A model generated the notes under the pieces. It was not told where the DNA came from and did no database searches. It saw nothing but the letters and a program-made list of their open reading frames with translations. Source: Acanthochromis polyacanthus (taxonomy: Eukaryota; Chordata; Actinopteri; Pomacentridae). From it: DNA of 64,000 nt. The DNA is taken from the NCBI RefSeq assembly GCF_021347895.1, contig NC_067116.1:32127639-32191638 (forward strand). Reading direction: 5' to 3'. How positions within the stretch are numbered: position 1 is the first letter of the stretch; each line of letters begins with the position of its first letter. The position numbers and the translations under genes were made by a program. Below, piece after piece: positions 47,501 through 59,262 of the stretch.

Positions 47501-50099
47501 TATCTTTCTCATAACTTGCCTTTTAAAGTATTTAAATGTTAGGGAAGTACAGTTTTGTAGTAGTTTTACAGTTTAGAACTGAGAGGAGCTGAAAGGCAAG
47601 AGAGTAGGATGGACATGTAGCAAAAGCTTCTTTTCCTCTATGGGGAACTCAATTATTCATAACCAGGAGCTTTCCCTGAACTCAACTTCTTGAGAGCGTG
47701 TTGGGCAGAAGTGATCAGCTCTGCCTGATTGTCCACTTGACCATCAACTTTAAGTAATATTGTGTTATTGCAGAGATACATTACCCAGTGCAACAAGTAG
47801 AAATCCTGTGTGTTTATCTATGTAATATGCACTTGCTGTATGCAAACTACAAATAGACCCATGTACTAAAAATCTGTTTACTTGAGTCAGAAATGTATTT
47901 CATTTGAGATTTTTCTGTTTTAATTGTCTCACAAGCAGAATATCTCCATAAAGAATGAGACCTCTCCAAAAGAAGTCAATAGATAACCAAGTAAGAATAC
48001 ATTTCATGTCACTGTACGGTGCTGTAGTTAAGTAAGTTTTCATTACAACTGAACTTTTAACATTTAGGAAATAATAAACTAATAAAAAGATGTCAGCTAC
48101 ACAGTCAGTGTTTTTATTTGATTGTACTAGTCCTTGTGAATACTTGAGCTGGATACTGACTACATTTTTAACAGATATTTAGTAATTGTATCAGAATAGA
48201 TTTTTAAAGATCCCTCCCAACCCTGACCATATCCATCCTGGTCTCCATAAGTTTTAAATAAACATGTATTCAAAACTGATTTACAGCTCTTTTGCCACAC
48301 ACATGCAATTATAAAGACACACACTGCTGACAGTTTGATTCCCCCAAATTGCAAGTTTGCCTTCATTTTTTATCATATTTCATTGCTCGAGTCTTCACCA
48401 ACCGAGCAGTTTACAGCCGTACAGGCAGACAATTGACTTGTTTGTGAGCTCAGGATCATAATTAACTCTGTCCAACCGTAAAGTGTGTCCTCTTCCAATT
48501 CACGCTTTTCTCATGAGATGAGGATTCCAGTCTGTCTTCATAAATTACATCTCAGAAAGTTTTTAGAGAGTCTTTGTGTGTGTTTTTTTCCGAGAAACCC
48601 CAGTCAACTTAATTATCACCTAGCCTCACGTTGTGGACTGTCCTTGAAACGCCCAGCTGCATGTGCGTTGCCGTCCAAGTCTTGTTGCTTCTGACCGTTT
48701 TCTTCATCATGTATCTTTAGAAAGACTGCTTTCACCACCGTGAACAAATATGTTTAAAACAGAGAAGTCAGCTATTGTACTCCTCCTGTATCAGCCAACC
48801 AGCAGACCCTGCTCAGAGTCACTTCTTAGCATCAAGTGCTCATTTCCTAAATGAAAGGCAGCAATTAACACATCAAGGTTGAAGATGGTACCATTTTTTC
48901 GCCTCTTCCCGCCTTTGCAGGTAGTTACAGGGAAAAAAACGTCCTCCTGTTGTGTGATAAGCATTTCCTCTGCTGTGATAAGAAGCCTTGGGATAGTGCC
49001 TGTCAAATGAGGCCAATTAATGATGGCTTGATGTGATGTTTTATCTTTTCAAGGCAAGTCCGCTGCTACTCTCACTCACTGTTGTTCCCTCCCAGATAAG
49101 CTTTACTTTGTTGACTTTGCCCCAATCTGCTCCAAAACCAAAGGCACTCTTTAGCTACCTATCCGAGAGTGACATTTGTGGCTACGGGCCACATTGGATA
49201 ATGGCGTCCATCATCACATCTGTAGTTACTGGATTAATAATTTGATTTAATTTCGGGCCATCATTGGCACCACAGAGCTGTATGGCATTTTTGGAGGCAA
49301 GGACCAGTGTTCTCCTCTAAAGGCTGTTTGGATCACACACATCATTTATTTAGCTCGATACAGAAGCACAGTTTGCTGGTACAGGACATATGAGACGCTA
49401 ATTAAAGGGTTCACAAGGAAATTACAGAAAATAGAACTTACACAGAGCAACCATTTGGATCGTATTGTAGGTTTCTATACAACATCTTTATCAAATAGGG
49501 CCGTCTACTCCATTAGTTGTAATGTTTTGGGAGATTGTCGGTGTTTGCTGCTGAAACACGTCTTTTGGCACTGCATTTTTTGTCAGATAAACAGTTAAAG
49601 AATGATGCGTTGGCTGCAGTGAATTTTGTTCTCTTGAAGCCTCCGAGAACTTTGTTTGAAATCTTCCAAGGCAATCTCAAACCAAGTTGTGCAGCAGCTT
49701 TGTTGGTCCACAGCACAAAAACATTTTAGTTTCACAAAGAAGGCTGTGAAAGTGTGACAAATTTAAAGTCGTTTTTTTTTTTTGGTGAAAATATCACATT
49801 TTTGGGCTGCATACTTAAGTCGCTGTTGCACATTTTGGAGACTGGTCGTCCTTCTCTGTGTTCTTGACTAAATAAAAAACAATTAGAGCTCAGAGTTGGG
49901 TTATTGATCCTGAGTGTAACAATCATTCAAAACTGGGAGAAAATAGTTTTCAATGAAGACTTTGTCGCTGATATTCTGAAACTAATTGGGAAATTATGTT
50001 ATCCAGGCCTTAAACACCGGACATAAACATACATTTTGGTAAATGTATGTTGTATGTATATATAATGTTGACTTTTTAGCTTTTCCTTGAAATACTTTG
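38546..50099. other. ~11.5 kb without a supported gene
   Basis: AT-rich sequence with only short unsupported frames; the longest is 136 codons on minus at 41215-40805, without splice or start context. Two patches look less random and could be conserved non-coding DNA (about 45640-46520 and 48950-49350), but that is impression only. Confidence 0.45.
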
Positions 50100-50720
50100 A
50101 CCAGTATTACATGACTTTCTATGTTTGGATTTAGGTTCGTACATCCATGACCCTCCCAGAAGATGATGTTTTATACACCGATTATTACTTTATTCATTGA
50201 CATATCTTGACAACAATTTGATAGACTGCTTTGAAACTTTGTATAAACACATTTATGCTCCTCAGAAGATGATGTTTCTTTTTATACAACTATGAGATTG
50301 AGTTTTTGGTTCTTTATTGAAATACCTCAACAGATATTGTGTGAATTGCTACAAATTTATTGAGCTAAATGTTGTGAACTGACAGACATTTATGGTCCAC
50401 TGTAGATAGCATGTTATCTATTGAATTTTAATTCTTCATTACCATGTCTTGACAATCATTTCATTGATTGCTACGACATTTTGTACCGATAGACATTCAT
50501 GCTCTCGAGAGGATGACATTTTTTGGGAGGGCTGCTATGAGATTGACTTTATAGTTTTTTTGTTGAATTATGTTGATAAATATTGGTAGAATTTTTATGA
50601 AGTAGCCTTCATATGTTCACACTCACCAGGGGATGACTTGCAATAACTTTGGTGTCCATTTAATCTTTCATCAAACACTGTCATGAGGTCAAAATTTCAC
50701 AGTGTCCAATAAGCAAATGT
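50100..50720 (+). repeat. degenerate tandem copies of a fish dispersed repeat
   Basis: Three to four diverged copies of a ~150-base phrase follow one another: a TTCATTGACATATCTTGACA-like start, a GATAGACTGCTTTGAAACTTT-like middle, and an ACATTTATGCTCCTCAGAAG-like end. The last copy ends with AATAACTTTGGTG and TGAGGTCAAAATTTCACA. I recall this phrase set as a common repeat in spiny-rayed fish. Confidence 0.7.
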
Positions 50721-52375
50721 TTACATACATACAGTTTACATACAATAAGATGTTTACACACTTACACATTCACGGTTGTGTACTGATTTGTGACTGTTTC
50801 TCCTGTGAACGTGTTCTTTTCTCGTGACTTCCTGTTTTGACAAGCAACTTTCTTTCGCATATATCTAAAAACTGGTTTATAAATAAGTCTGCAGTGTGTG
50901 TTGACTTACTTCAAGCTACTACAAGTCCCATTGGCTTCATCTTAGGAGTTAGGTAGAATGGGGCAGTATTTTAAAAGAAATATGTGTGATGATTTATCAA
51001 AGGAATTCTGACAAAGATGTAAAAGCTGCAGTTTAAACAAAAGGACCTTTTGTCTTCTCGATTATATAGAAGATTAAGCGCCTGAACAATGAGATGTTGC
51101 TGCTTTTTTTATTGTATGAGGTCGAACATCTTATCTTTGTCTCTCCCTTTTGATAGTTATTGGCTTTCTTGAATGTCAGTGAAAGTGTGAATTTGTTATG
51201 ATGTATTATTGCTGTTAAAGGTGTAGCATCATTGTGTATGCTTCTGCAGCTGAAGATTACATTACAATCAACCGATTCTGAGATCGTCTTCTGTTATTTG
51301 CTATTGATTTGCTAAAAATGTGCAATATGCAGATGCTTTCTTTGTTTATTGTTGATGCAAATATTTTTATTTTTATTTTAGTCTACTCTCTACCGCAGAG
51401 GTATGCGAGAGATGGTTAAGGTTGTGTTGTGTGATATATTTACAGCTGTCAGTCAGTAACCTCCTGAGACTCAGATAAGATAAACTCCTGAGACGTCGCA
51501 TCTTACCACTTGCAGTATCAAGGAGCACATACTCCAGTCATGCAAGCCATCCAATTCTATTTGATATATCCCAAGCCAATACAAGCTGTCAGTCAGCATT
51601 AAAGTCAGATTCACATATTTACAGAAAAGTTGTGCTGCTGTCATTAGGGAGCAAAGGCCAACAACTCAAGTAAACTACTCAACAGCTGTTCAAAAAAAAA
51701 AAGTCATGCAAATCTTGTTAGGGAAGTTTTTAAGGTGTTATTTTAACAAACAGAGCTCTTATCTGGAGGAATAAGTAGGTGTTTTTATGCCCAAGTGGTG
51801 CAGGAGTGTAGTTTTTGTTTTTACTGTAATTCTGAAAGTCTGCAAATGAATGACAACAAAGGAAGTGTAGAGAGCCTACTCAGAAAGGGGACTCTCTGCA
51901 AGTGTTCTGACCCTTCAGATGTTCTCTGTGCTTTTTTGTGTGTGGATCCCACAAAGTGTTAATTGGCACACATAAAAACTTCAAAGATGTACTCTCTCAA
52001 AAAAAGGTGCAGGAGACGTTGAGTACACTCCTCATAGAGAGAAACTCTTAGATATTAGGGCAGCAATTTAAGTACACTTGTTTGAGAGAATGAGAAAACC
52101 CATTACGTTGGGAAGATAAAAGTCCTTAGCCCTGTGATCTGAAGCTGCAGACAGGATGTTGGTGAAACAAAGAGTGACAAGGCCACAAAGAGTCATTATG
52201 CACCTTTTTGTGTCTTACGTCTATTCATTTTGTATGTCTTTGTGGCTGTTTTCTGTCTATCTGTCATCATTAGCAACAAATGACAACAAAATGCAGTTGT
52301 TTTGCACCTCTTTGTGGACATTTGCATCTCGGTGGTCGTATTGCATATGCAATTTTCTGGCTTTCCGTTGGTGTT
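50721..52375. other. non-coding stretch, no gene supported
   Basis: No feature recognised apart from a poly(A) run near 51694. An 83-codon plus frame at 52156 has no splice support. Confidence 0.45.
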
Positions 52376-52845
52376 ACTCCGCTAAGGAACGGAGCGGAGT
52401 TATGTGATGATCGCCGTACGTGAGTCCTTCCTTCCCTCTGTTAGCAACAATGCTGAAAACTGAATAATGGATTTGGATGATTTTTCAGGGAAGGTAAGAA
52501 ATGACACAAGGACCAAGTGATTAGATTTTGGCGATGATTCGGTTTATAGTCTGAATCCATGGATTTCAGGATTTTCTGTTGCGAGATAGCGGCAACAGGT
52601 GAACACTACATCAGCTGCCTGCTGACGATCACATGATTGCGATCCTACTACTGACTTATCGGAAATAATACAAGAAACAGTCGATTAAACTGTGGACATG
52701 TTTCTGACTGTAATCGTTTTTCTTCCATCTTTATGTGCATTTTCGGACTTTTAGGCAGCGTCTTCCTCGTGTTAAGAAACCACTTCTTCAATAAACACTT
52801 CCTGTGTTGCTGGAATGGTGCTAAAAATAAAAGCCCATAACATTG
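52376..52845 (+). mobile_element. dispersed repeat copy B (unclassified)
   Basis: Counterpart of 34780-35510. The left end has CTCCGCTAAGGAACGGAGCG, which forms a short hairpin, followed by GAGTTATGTGATGATCGCCG. The right part reads TAAACACTTCCTGTGTTGCT. No coding capacity and no certain terminal repeat, so the class stays open. Confidence 0.7.
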
Positions 52846-54333
52846 TTGGTTTATTTAGTTATTCTGCATAAATATACATGTTTACCCATAAACCAGTACA
52901 TTAAAAAACAGAGAAACACTCTCAATCAAATTGGAATCTGAGAGGTCCATGATAATTTGATATGTTCTCCTAAGCTAAGAGAAAAATGTAAAAATACAAC
53001 GCTGGAAACCCTCTTTAGGTTTAATAGCAGTATAATGGGGCTGCTGTAGGAATCTGCAGTAAGTGGGCTCAGATGTACAGTATCAGTTCTTACACACCTT
53101 CTTTCCACTTGAGAATATATTTCACATGATGTCAAAACATTTAACTGAAAGCTGTGAAGCTACCTTTTCATTTCTCACCCGTTTCTTTTTTTTTTCTCTC
53201 TCTCCTTGTTCTTAGCTCAGGGTGGTGGTGCAGGGTGTTTGGTTGGGGGGTGGGGTTGTTAGTCTTTGTAGTAGTCACAGCTCCAAATCTCATTTGTAAT
53301 GGTTATCAACTGGTTTGGCTCCTCACAATAGCTAATGGGGAAAACAAATCGGTATTTGCCATGTTTATCATTTGATTAACCTTCATATTATCCCTGTGTG
53401 TAATTAGCCTTAATTATGAGAGGCTTTACACTGACTGTCTGATAGCTCCTCACACACACAGGTCTGACATGTTCTGGCCTGAAACAAATGAAGCGCTCAG
53501 TGTGTTTAAAACTCACTCTGAAGCAGGTAGTGTAGCTTTAAAACGCGTCAGTACAGTTTCATCCAGCGACAGTTTAAATTGTACAATAATTAATTTATAT
53601 GACCATGAATTACGAAAAGGAAAAAAAAGAAAATGTCATTTCTTTGACTTTGATTTTGAGTTTCCATACTTGTCTAATATCTGCTTTTTGTTACCTTGGC
53701 CTGTAATTTGTTTTTGTGCCTGTTGGTCACAGCTGAACTGATGGCTTCCTGATTGTTTATTTATTTTTTAATCAATTAATTTATTTTTTAACAGAATCAG
53801 GTTAGACCATACCATTTATTTTTGTTTAATTTCTTTAAGAAAGACATCTGCACACCGTCCCACTTGCAAAAGTACATTTATTATCGTGGTGTTCTGGTGC
53901 TAAACCTTCATCTGGCAAATATTTTAGGAAACTATTCAGGACACTATTTAACTGATGAAGGCCTGGCATAGATATGTGGTGCTAATAAGTATATCTGTGC
54001 AAGTCAGAGAATGTGCAGGAGTCTGATTGAAACTTCTGGATACACTCGCCGCCTCTTCACCGCAGCTGCCTCGTAAAATAGATGTGATAAGAGTTTGGCT
54101 TTCATTTTTAAATTGGCTATATAGAATAAATAGATTTTGATGAAATATTTTGATTTTAAGCTTCGATTTGCATTGGTTTGCACCACAGAACTTGCACATC
54201 ACAGATGAATAGCTCAAGAATGGTTTTGGATTCGGATAGGTTAACCATCTGGTAAATATTCAAATTGCTACGTGTAGATAAGCATTGTTCATATATGAAA
54301 CAAAGAGCCTATTACTGATACGGAAGCAGATAA
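52846..54333. other. non-coding stretch, no gene supported
   Basis: Short unsupported frames only. Poly(T) near 53190. Confidence 0.45.
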
Positions 54334-54356
54334 GTAACCGTTAATGTCCGTTGCAG

Positions 54357-54538
54357 CAACCAGCCCAACAAGTTTGTTCTTGCCTCTCTTTGGGATCACA
54401 TGCTGAACGTCGGCTTACCTCAGACCAGAATCAGCCACCTCTCGTCAGGTCAGCGTCTCGGCATAGACTGGATGGGTTGTGATCGGGACCCTCTTCTTCA
54501 CCAAGCTCTGAACACAGTTGCTTTGACACAACAAAAAG
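54357..54538 (+). other. possible isolated exon (unconfirmed)
   Basis: A frame open from 54334 to the TAG at 54550-54552 has balanced amino acid composition (for example KFVLASLWDHMLNVGL and GIDWMGCDRDPLLHQAL). It is bounded by a possible acceptor CCGTTGCAG (ends 54356) and a possible donor AAAAAGGTGATT. I do not recognise the peptide and see no partner exon in the window. It could also be a relic or chance. Confidence 0.25.
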
Positions 54539-55136
54539 GTGATTTTGCCTGCTAGCTTTCTCACTCCTCGTTGTCACGGCTGCTTTGCGTCAAGTGGCCA
54601 GTGGTAGTGCGGCGATTGACTTCCAGCAGGTGTTGAAACAGGATGGATTGTTGTTGGTATTAGGGGTGAAGTTGCCTCACTGTAAAGCAACGGGACCTAC
54701 CTCAGAAGACCTTTGCTCTCCACACAGTTAATTCAGACCTTTTCTGCAACTGTGAAGACACAAGTTCAAGTTCACTGTGACTGCAACTGTTTTTCACTGA
54801 TTAAATTTTCTTGACCAGAGATAGAGGTTCTTTTGGTCAAATATAGACCTCCTCAGAATTGATATCAGCCCTGCATGAAACGCAACAGGAAACCTTTTCA
54901 GAAAGCTGGAGTAGACAAAGCAATATACTGTAAATATGAGGCTGTAGAATTTTAAAGGAAAATAGTAATAATAGAATAGTGAAGTCTTGACATGCTTAGG
55001 AGCATTTAAACAATTTTTTTATTACAAGCTAAAAAAACCCTCCAAATTAATCAAAAGTGGAGCTAACTTTTTCTTCCTGTAAATCAAATTTTTTTTCACC
55101 TGAAATTTGCAGATTTATATCGCAAAAACATGAATG

Positions 55137-55459
55137 GACTTGCTCTTATATAGCGCTTTACTACTCATCAGAGTACTCAAAGCGTTTATACAACAATTGC
55201 TTCCATTCAACCATACGCTCACACATTCTCACTCTGGGGCGGACGGAAGCGTGGCTGCCAATCCGCGCCTACGGCCCCTCCGACCACCACCAACATTCAC
55301 ACACATTCATACACCCGTGAAGAGCACTGGAGGCAAGGTGGGTTAAGTGTCTTGCCCAAGGACACAACAGCACATGACTAGGCGAGAGCGGGAATCGAAC
55401 CGCCGACCCTTCGATTATTGGACGACCCGCTCTACCACCTGAGCCACAGCCGCCCCAAA
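55137..55459 (-). mobile_element. tRNA-derived SINE-like element, minus strand
   Basis: Read on the minus strand, a tRNA-like head (GGGGCGGCTGTGGCTCAGGT, B-box-like GGTTCGATTCC) is followed by a body and then a tail ending in ...GCGCTATATAAG. On plus the tail reads TATATAGCGCTTTACTAC and GAGTACTCAAAGCG. This head plus LINE-type tail is a known arrangement in fish SINEs. Confidence 0.8.
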
Positions 55460-57539
55460 CAAAGACATTCATGTATAAACTTCGATACAAAGTGTAGACA
55501 GCAGCCTGGCACTGGCTTCTTTAAATACCTTGTTTTTCTTACCACCTGTGTTTTTTCACCATTTGCTTAACATAATTAATAATGATTAACTAGAGAAATA
55601 ATGTGTTTTCTCACTGGGCTTCAGTCAGTGCCAGTGTGCCATTTAGATATGCACTTTTTTATATGTGTATTTTAAATTTGATCATTCTGGGCATTTACTA
55701 AGACCTCTCACTGTGCTGGGACTAATTACAGATGTTTTACTCAATCCACATCCTACATGTCTATAGGGATAAGTTAAAAAACATACGTCTTTACTTTTTT
55801 CTTAACATTTCCATGCATTAAAATAAAATGTCAACTGGATTATTTTTAGTGTGATAAAGAACTGCAGGGATTGTACAGGTTGTTTCAGCAATTTGTTTTT
55901 GATCATAAAGCACTGCAGCAGTCCATCCTTGTGTTTAAATATTCACCACTCAGACTCTAAAGCAGTTCATACTTTTGAATTGTCTTTTTTTAATAGCTGT
56001 TAATCAATCTTGTCCACATCAGAGTAAATTTTGTCTCAAATAAATGTGAAGGAAAGTGCAGTAAGAGCGGTTGTGACAAAATTTTTGCTGCTGCGTTGAG
56101 GTTATCTTCTCTCGTAGCTGTACTGTTTGCAGTGGCTATGTTTCAGAACATGATGTTTGACTTGCCCAGACCTCTGATGCCCTGACACTGCTATTGCACT
56201 TTCACCATTAAATTTTTAACACTTGAAAGAGGTCCCAAACAGCTTTTTGCTTTTATTAATATGTCAGCACATGGCGTGGTGTCAGACTTCCGCCACCTTC
56301 AAATATTTACCCTTGTGCACAAAACGTTTCAAGATCCATAATGACCACTTGAACTCTTTGCTCTTCCCTGTTTCCAAACAGTGGAACGTGGGGAGCGAGC
56401 GCTTGTTTGTGTAATGTCGCATTAACCTGTTCAGCCATTCAACCGGACCTCTAAAGCAGAGCAAGTATAACGGTGGGAAGACTCTGCAACAACCTCTCGC
56501 AGATGGGAACCTTTAATTTTTAAAGCGTTTTCATCCGCATGGCTGATCGTCCGCACGTTGCGTCACGAACCGTGAGTGCTAATCCCAGTCGCCTACCACT
56601 CCACTGTTTGATATGAAAAATCTGCCAGCCAAAGTTTGGCTCCGTCTTCTTCTCTGCAGTGTCTTTTTGAAGTAGTGTTTTGATCGGTGCTTAGTGAACC
56701 AAGAGCTGTGTAGTTTTAGCTGAACTCTACTCAAGGGACAAAGCTTAAGGTGGGAGAAAAGCAATGCGATCGTCCATTAAATCTTAGTTTTCTTTATGAA
56801 CTTAAAGATTTGCTGGAACCCAGGCAGTTTTATAGAAAAACTCTTTGATACATGTAGTATTTGTGGCATTGTTCATAGACAAGGAACAAATGCAAATTGT
56901 AAAGAAAAAGCCATGAGTGATTGTAGCACAAATTAGCTCCTTAAACCTGCCCAGTACAACTAGTCTACCATCAGCAGCCCCAGTTCAATTGCTAATGAAA
57001 AGCTTTAGGCCGCCGCTGCCCTGCTTCTGTCTCCTTGGTTTAAGGTATTAACGGCATATCTATAAATTAACATAACACTGATTTTGTTAAACCAGAGAGT
57101 AAAAGAGAACAAAAATGTCAACCTACGCTCAAGATGCAGTCGCTCTGTGTTTCTGCATTTGCAGTGTGTAAAATGGTGGTTATCACCTTGACAAACATAG
57201 AGTAAACTTTCAGCAAAATCTGATCAGCAGTGTCCACAGTACTGGCCAGGAAATACAGATGGATGTGTACAGTGGCTGCAATATAAGGCACCAAAATAAA
57301 TTACCCCACGTCTAAAGCTGCTAAAATCAACATTATATATGAACAAAGGATCTCATGATAGTGTGTAATGCCAGTGGTGTTGCTTGAACAAATGATCCCA
57401 CAGAGAATTCTCACCCATTTCAGCCTTTTCCTTCTGTTCTATTGGGCTTTTTTTGTCACCTTTAATTCATTCATCTGGTTTTCTTGGACTTTTTTGTTGT
57501 TTTGTTGTAACTGCTTCCAGCCAAAAGCCCCCCCCAAGT
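55460..57539. other. non-coding stretch; one weak first-exon candidate at 56539
   Basis: At 56539-56571 ATGGCTGATCGTCCGCAC runs 11 codons to a donor-like ACC|GTGAGTG in a small CpG-rich patch. Without a partner exon this is only a lead. The rest shows nothing recognisable. Confidence 0.35.
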
Positions 57540-57860
57540 AACTAACCATACAATTCTACAGTTTCATTTAGCAGACTTTTATCCAAAAGGACGTACATCT
57601 GAGAGTAGATACAACACAAGCAAAGATCTAGTCAAGAGAAAACAACTTGGATAAGTGCCATAACACAAGTTCAAGTGTGAACATGCAGTACCAAACAACA
57701 GACGACAATGTTAGCAACCAGCAGGTAAACACCGGAGAACATTTTGCAGCTATAAAGTCTGATATTTTCCACAGGGGGTGGTGGAGACTAAAACTAGAGC
57801 TACAAGAAGGATGAATAGAAAACATAGGTTCATTAGGTGACAAGAAATAAAACTCCAAAT
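57540..57860. repeat. fragment of a fish dispersed repeat
   Basis: TTTCATTTAGCAGACTTTTATCCAAAAGGACGTACATCTGAG followed by AGATACAACACAAGC resembles the widespread fish repeat with the phrase ATTTAGCAGACGCTTTTATC. The fragment continues with TTCAAGTGTGA and AACAACAGACG. Confidence 0.6.
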
Positions 57861-59190
57861 GAAAGGTAATGTTGCTCTTTATGTGTGATGTTAAATGAGC
57901 AGCTGTTTGCTGATATGTTCAACCCATTTACTTTAAAAGTGACATCAGTAGTCATTTTTTGACTTGCTTCAGCTCTCAGAAGTTGACCAAAAATGCAGTC
58001 ACTGCAGGTTCAGTTCTGTCTAATAAATGGAAAAAAATAGTTTCATTTTAAAGGGTAAGATCCTGCTTCAATTTAGCCTGTGACTCAGTCTAGTAATTCT
58101 TTGTCAGCGTACCATTGGCTGAGTATTTTTTGGTTTCTGCCATTATTTCAAATCCGCAGTCAACCATGAATTTTCTTTGCAGGTTATTAACATAATCTAT
58201 ATTCCCCATATACAGGCTAGTAATAGGCTATGTAGCATTTTTAACTTGTACTTTTTCTTACACAAATGCTTTAAAGACTGAGTTAAACAAAACAAAACCG
58301 AAAAGGATAAAACACTGGTGTAACTGGAGTCAGTCACCCATAGATCTTCATGTGGTTATTCATGCTGTAGCAGCCAAAGAGAAACACAATGCAGAAGCCG
58401 GTAGAGCATCTTAAAAGCAGGCGCTTTCTGCAGTTTCGAATGTTTTCAACATGCGATTCAGTTTCCACAAAGAGTATTTGCTAGAAAGCATGTCATGCTT
58501 TCCCAAAAAAAATCTCTGAACCCTGCCATTTTATGTTAGAATTCAGTACTCTCTGTGGTCCTCTTTGGATGGTTTTGTTTGATAGTTTCCTTGGTGTATA
58601 TGAAAGATTAATGCGGCAGAAGCACCTGCAGCAGTTCCTCAATGACAGCTGTAAAAGTGCAGCGGAACAGCTGTGAGAAGACAGCCTGCCTGCCATGCCC
58701 TCATAAAGCAAACTGTTAAACATGGTGTCACAGCTTTGTGAGTCATCTTGTAACTGCCCCAGCAATCAGAATTGTCTTCACTTCCACCAGGCTTCAGTAT
58801 GGATGCAGCGATTTTAGCGGCTGCATACGTACGTACCTTTGACCTATATGCCTCCATGTGTTGCGGTTGTGTGTGTGCGCATATGTGCATGTTTTCTTGT
58901 TGGGTGACTCATATTCCGAATGTGTGCATGAGGGAAGGACTTTTAGTATTAATCACAGAACACATCAAAGATGACGCAGACAAACAGTAAACAAATGCAT
59001 TGTTGAGCTTATTTAATACCAGGAGCTTATAATAGAAAAAGCCAAATATAAATAAACAAAAGACCACATTTTTGCACGTTTTTTGTTATAGTACAGAGGT
59101 CTGAGATCAGTTTTGTAATGCGTTCATATCTGTTTAGTTAGAATATGTTTACAGCAAAGCTCGGTTTACATACAGTGCTTACATGTACTG
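57861..59190. other. non-coding stretch, no gene supported
   Basis: Short frames only; nothing else recognised. Confidence 0.45.
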
Positions 59191-59262
59191 CAGACGTTTG
59201 TGTGGGTTTCCTCTAGGTGCTGTGGTTTCCTCCCACAGTCCAAATACTGTGGCGTTGACTGT
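59191..59262. repeat. short fragment of a dispersed repeat
   Basis: GTGTGGGTTTCCTCTAGGTG and TGGTTTCCTCCCACAGTCCAAA match a phrase set I know as a very common fish repeat. It is too short to class. Confidence 0.5.
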
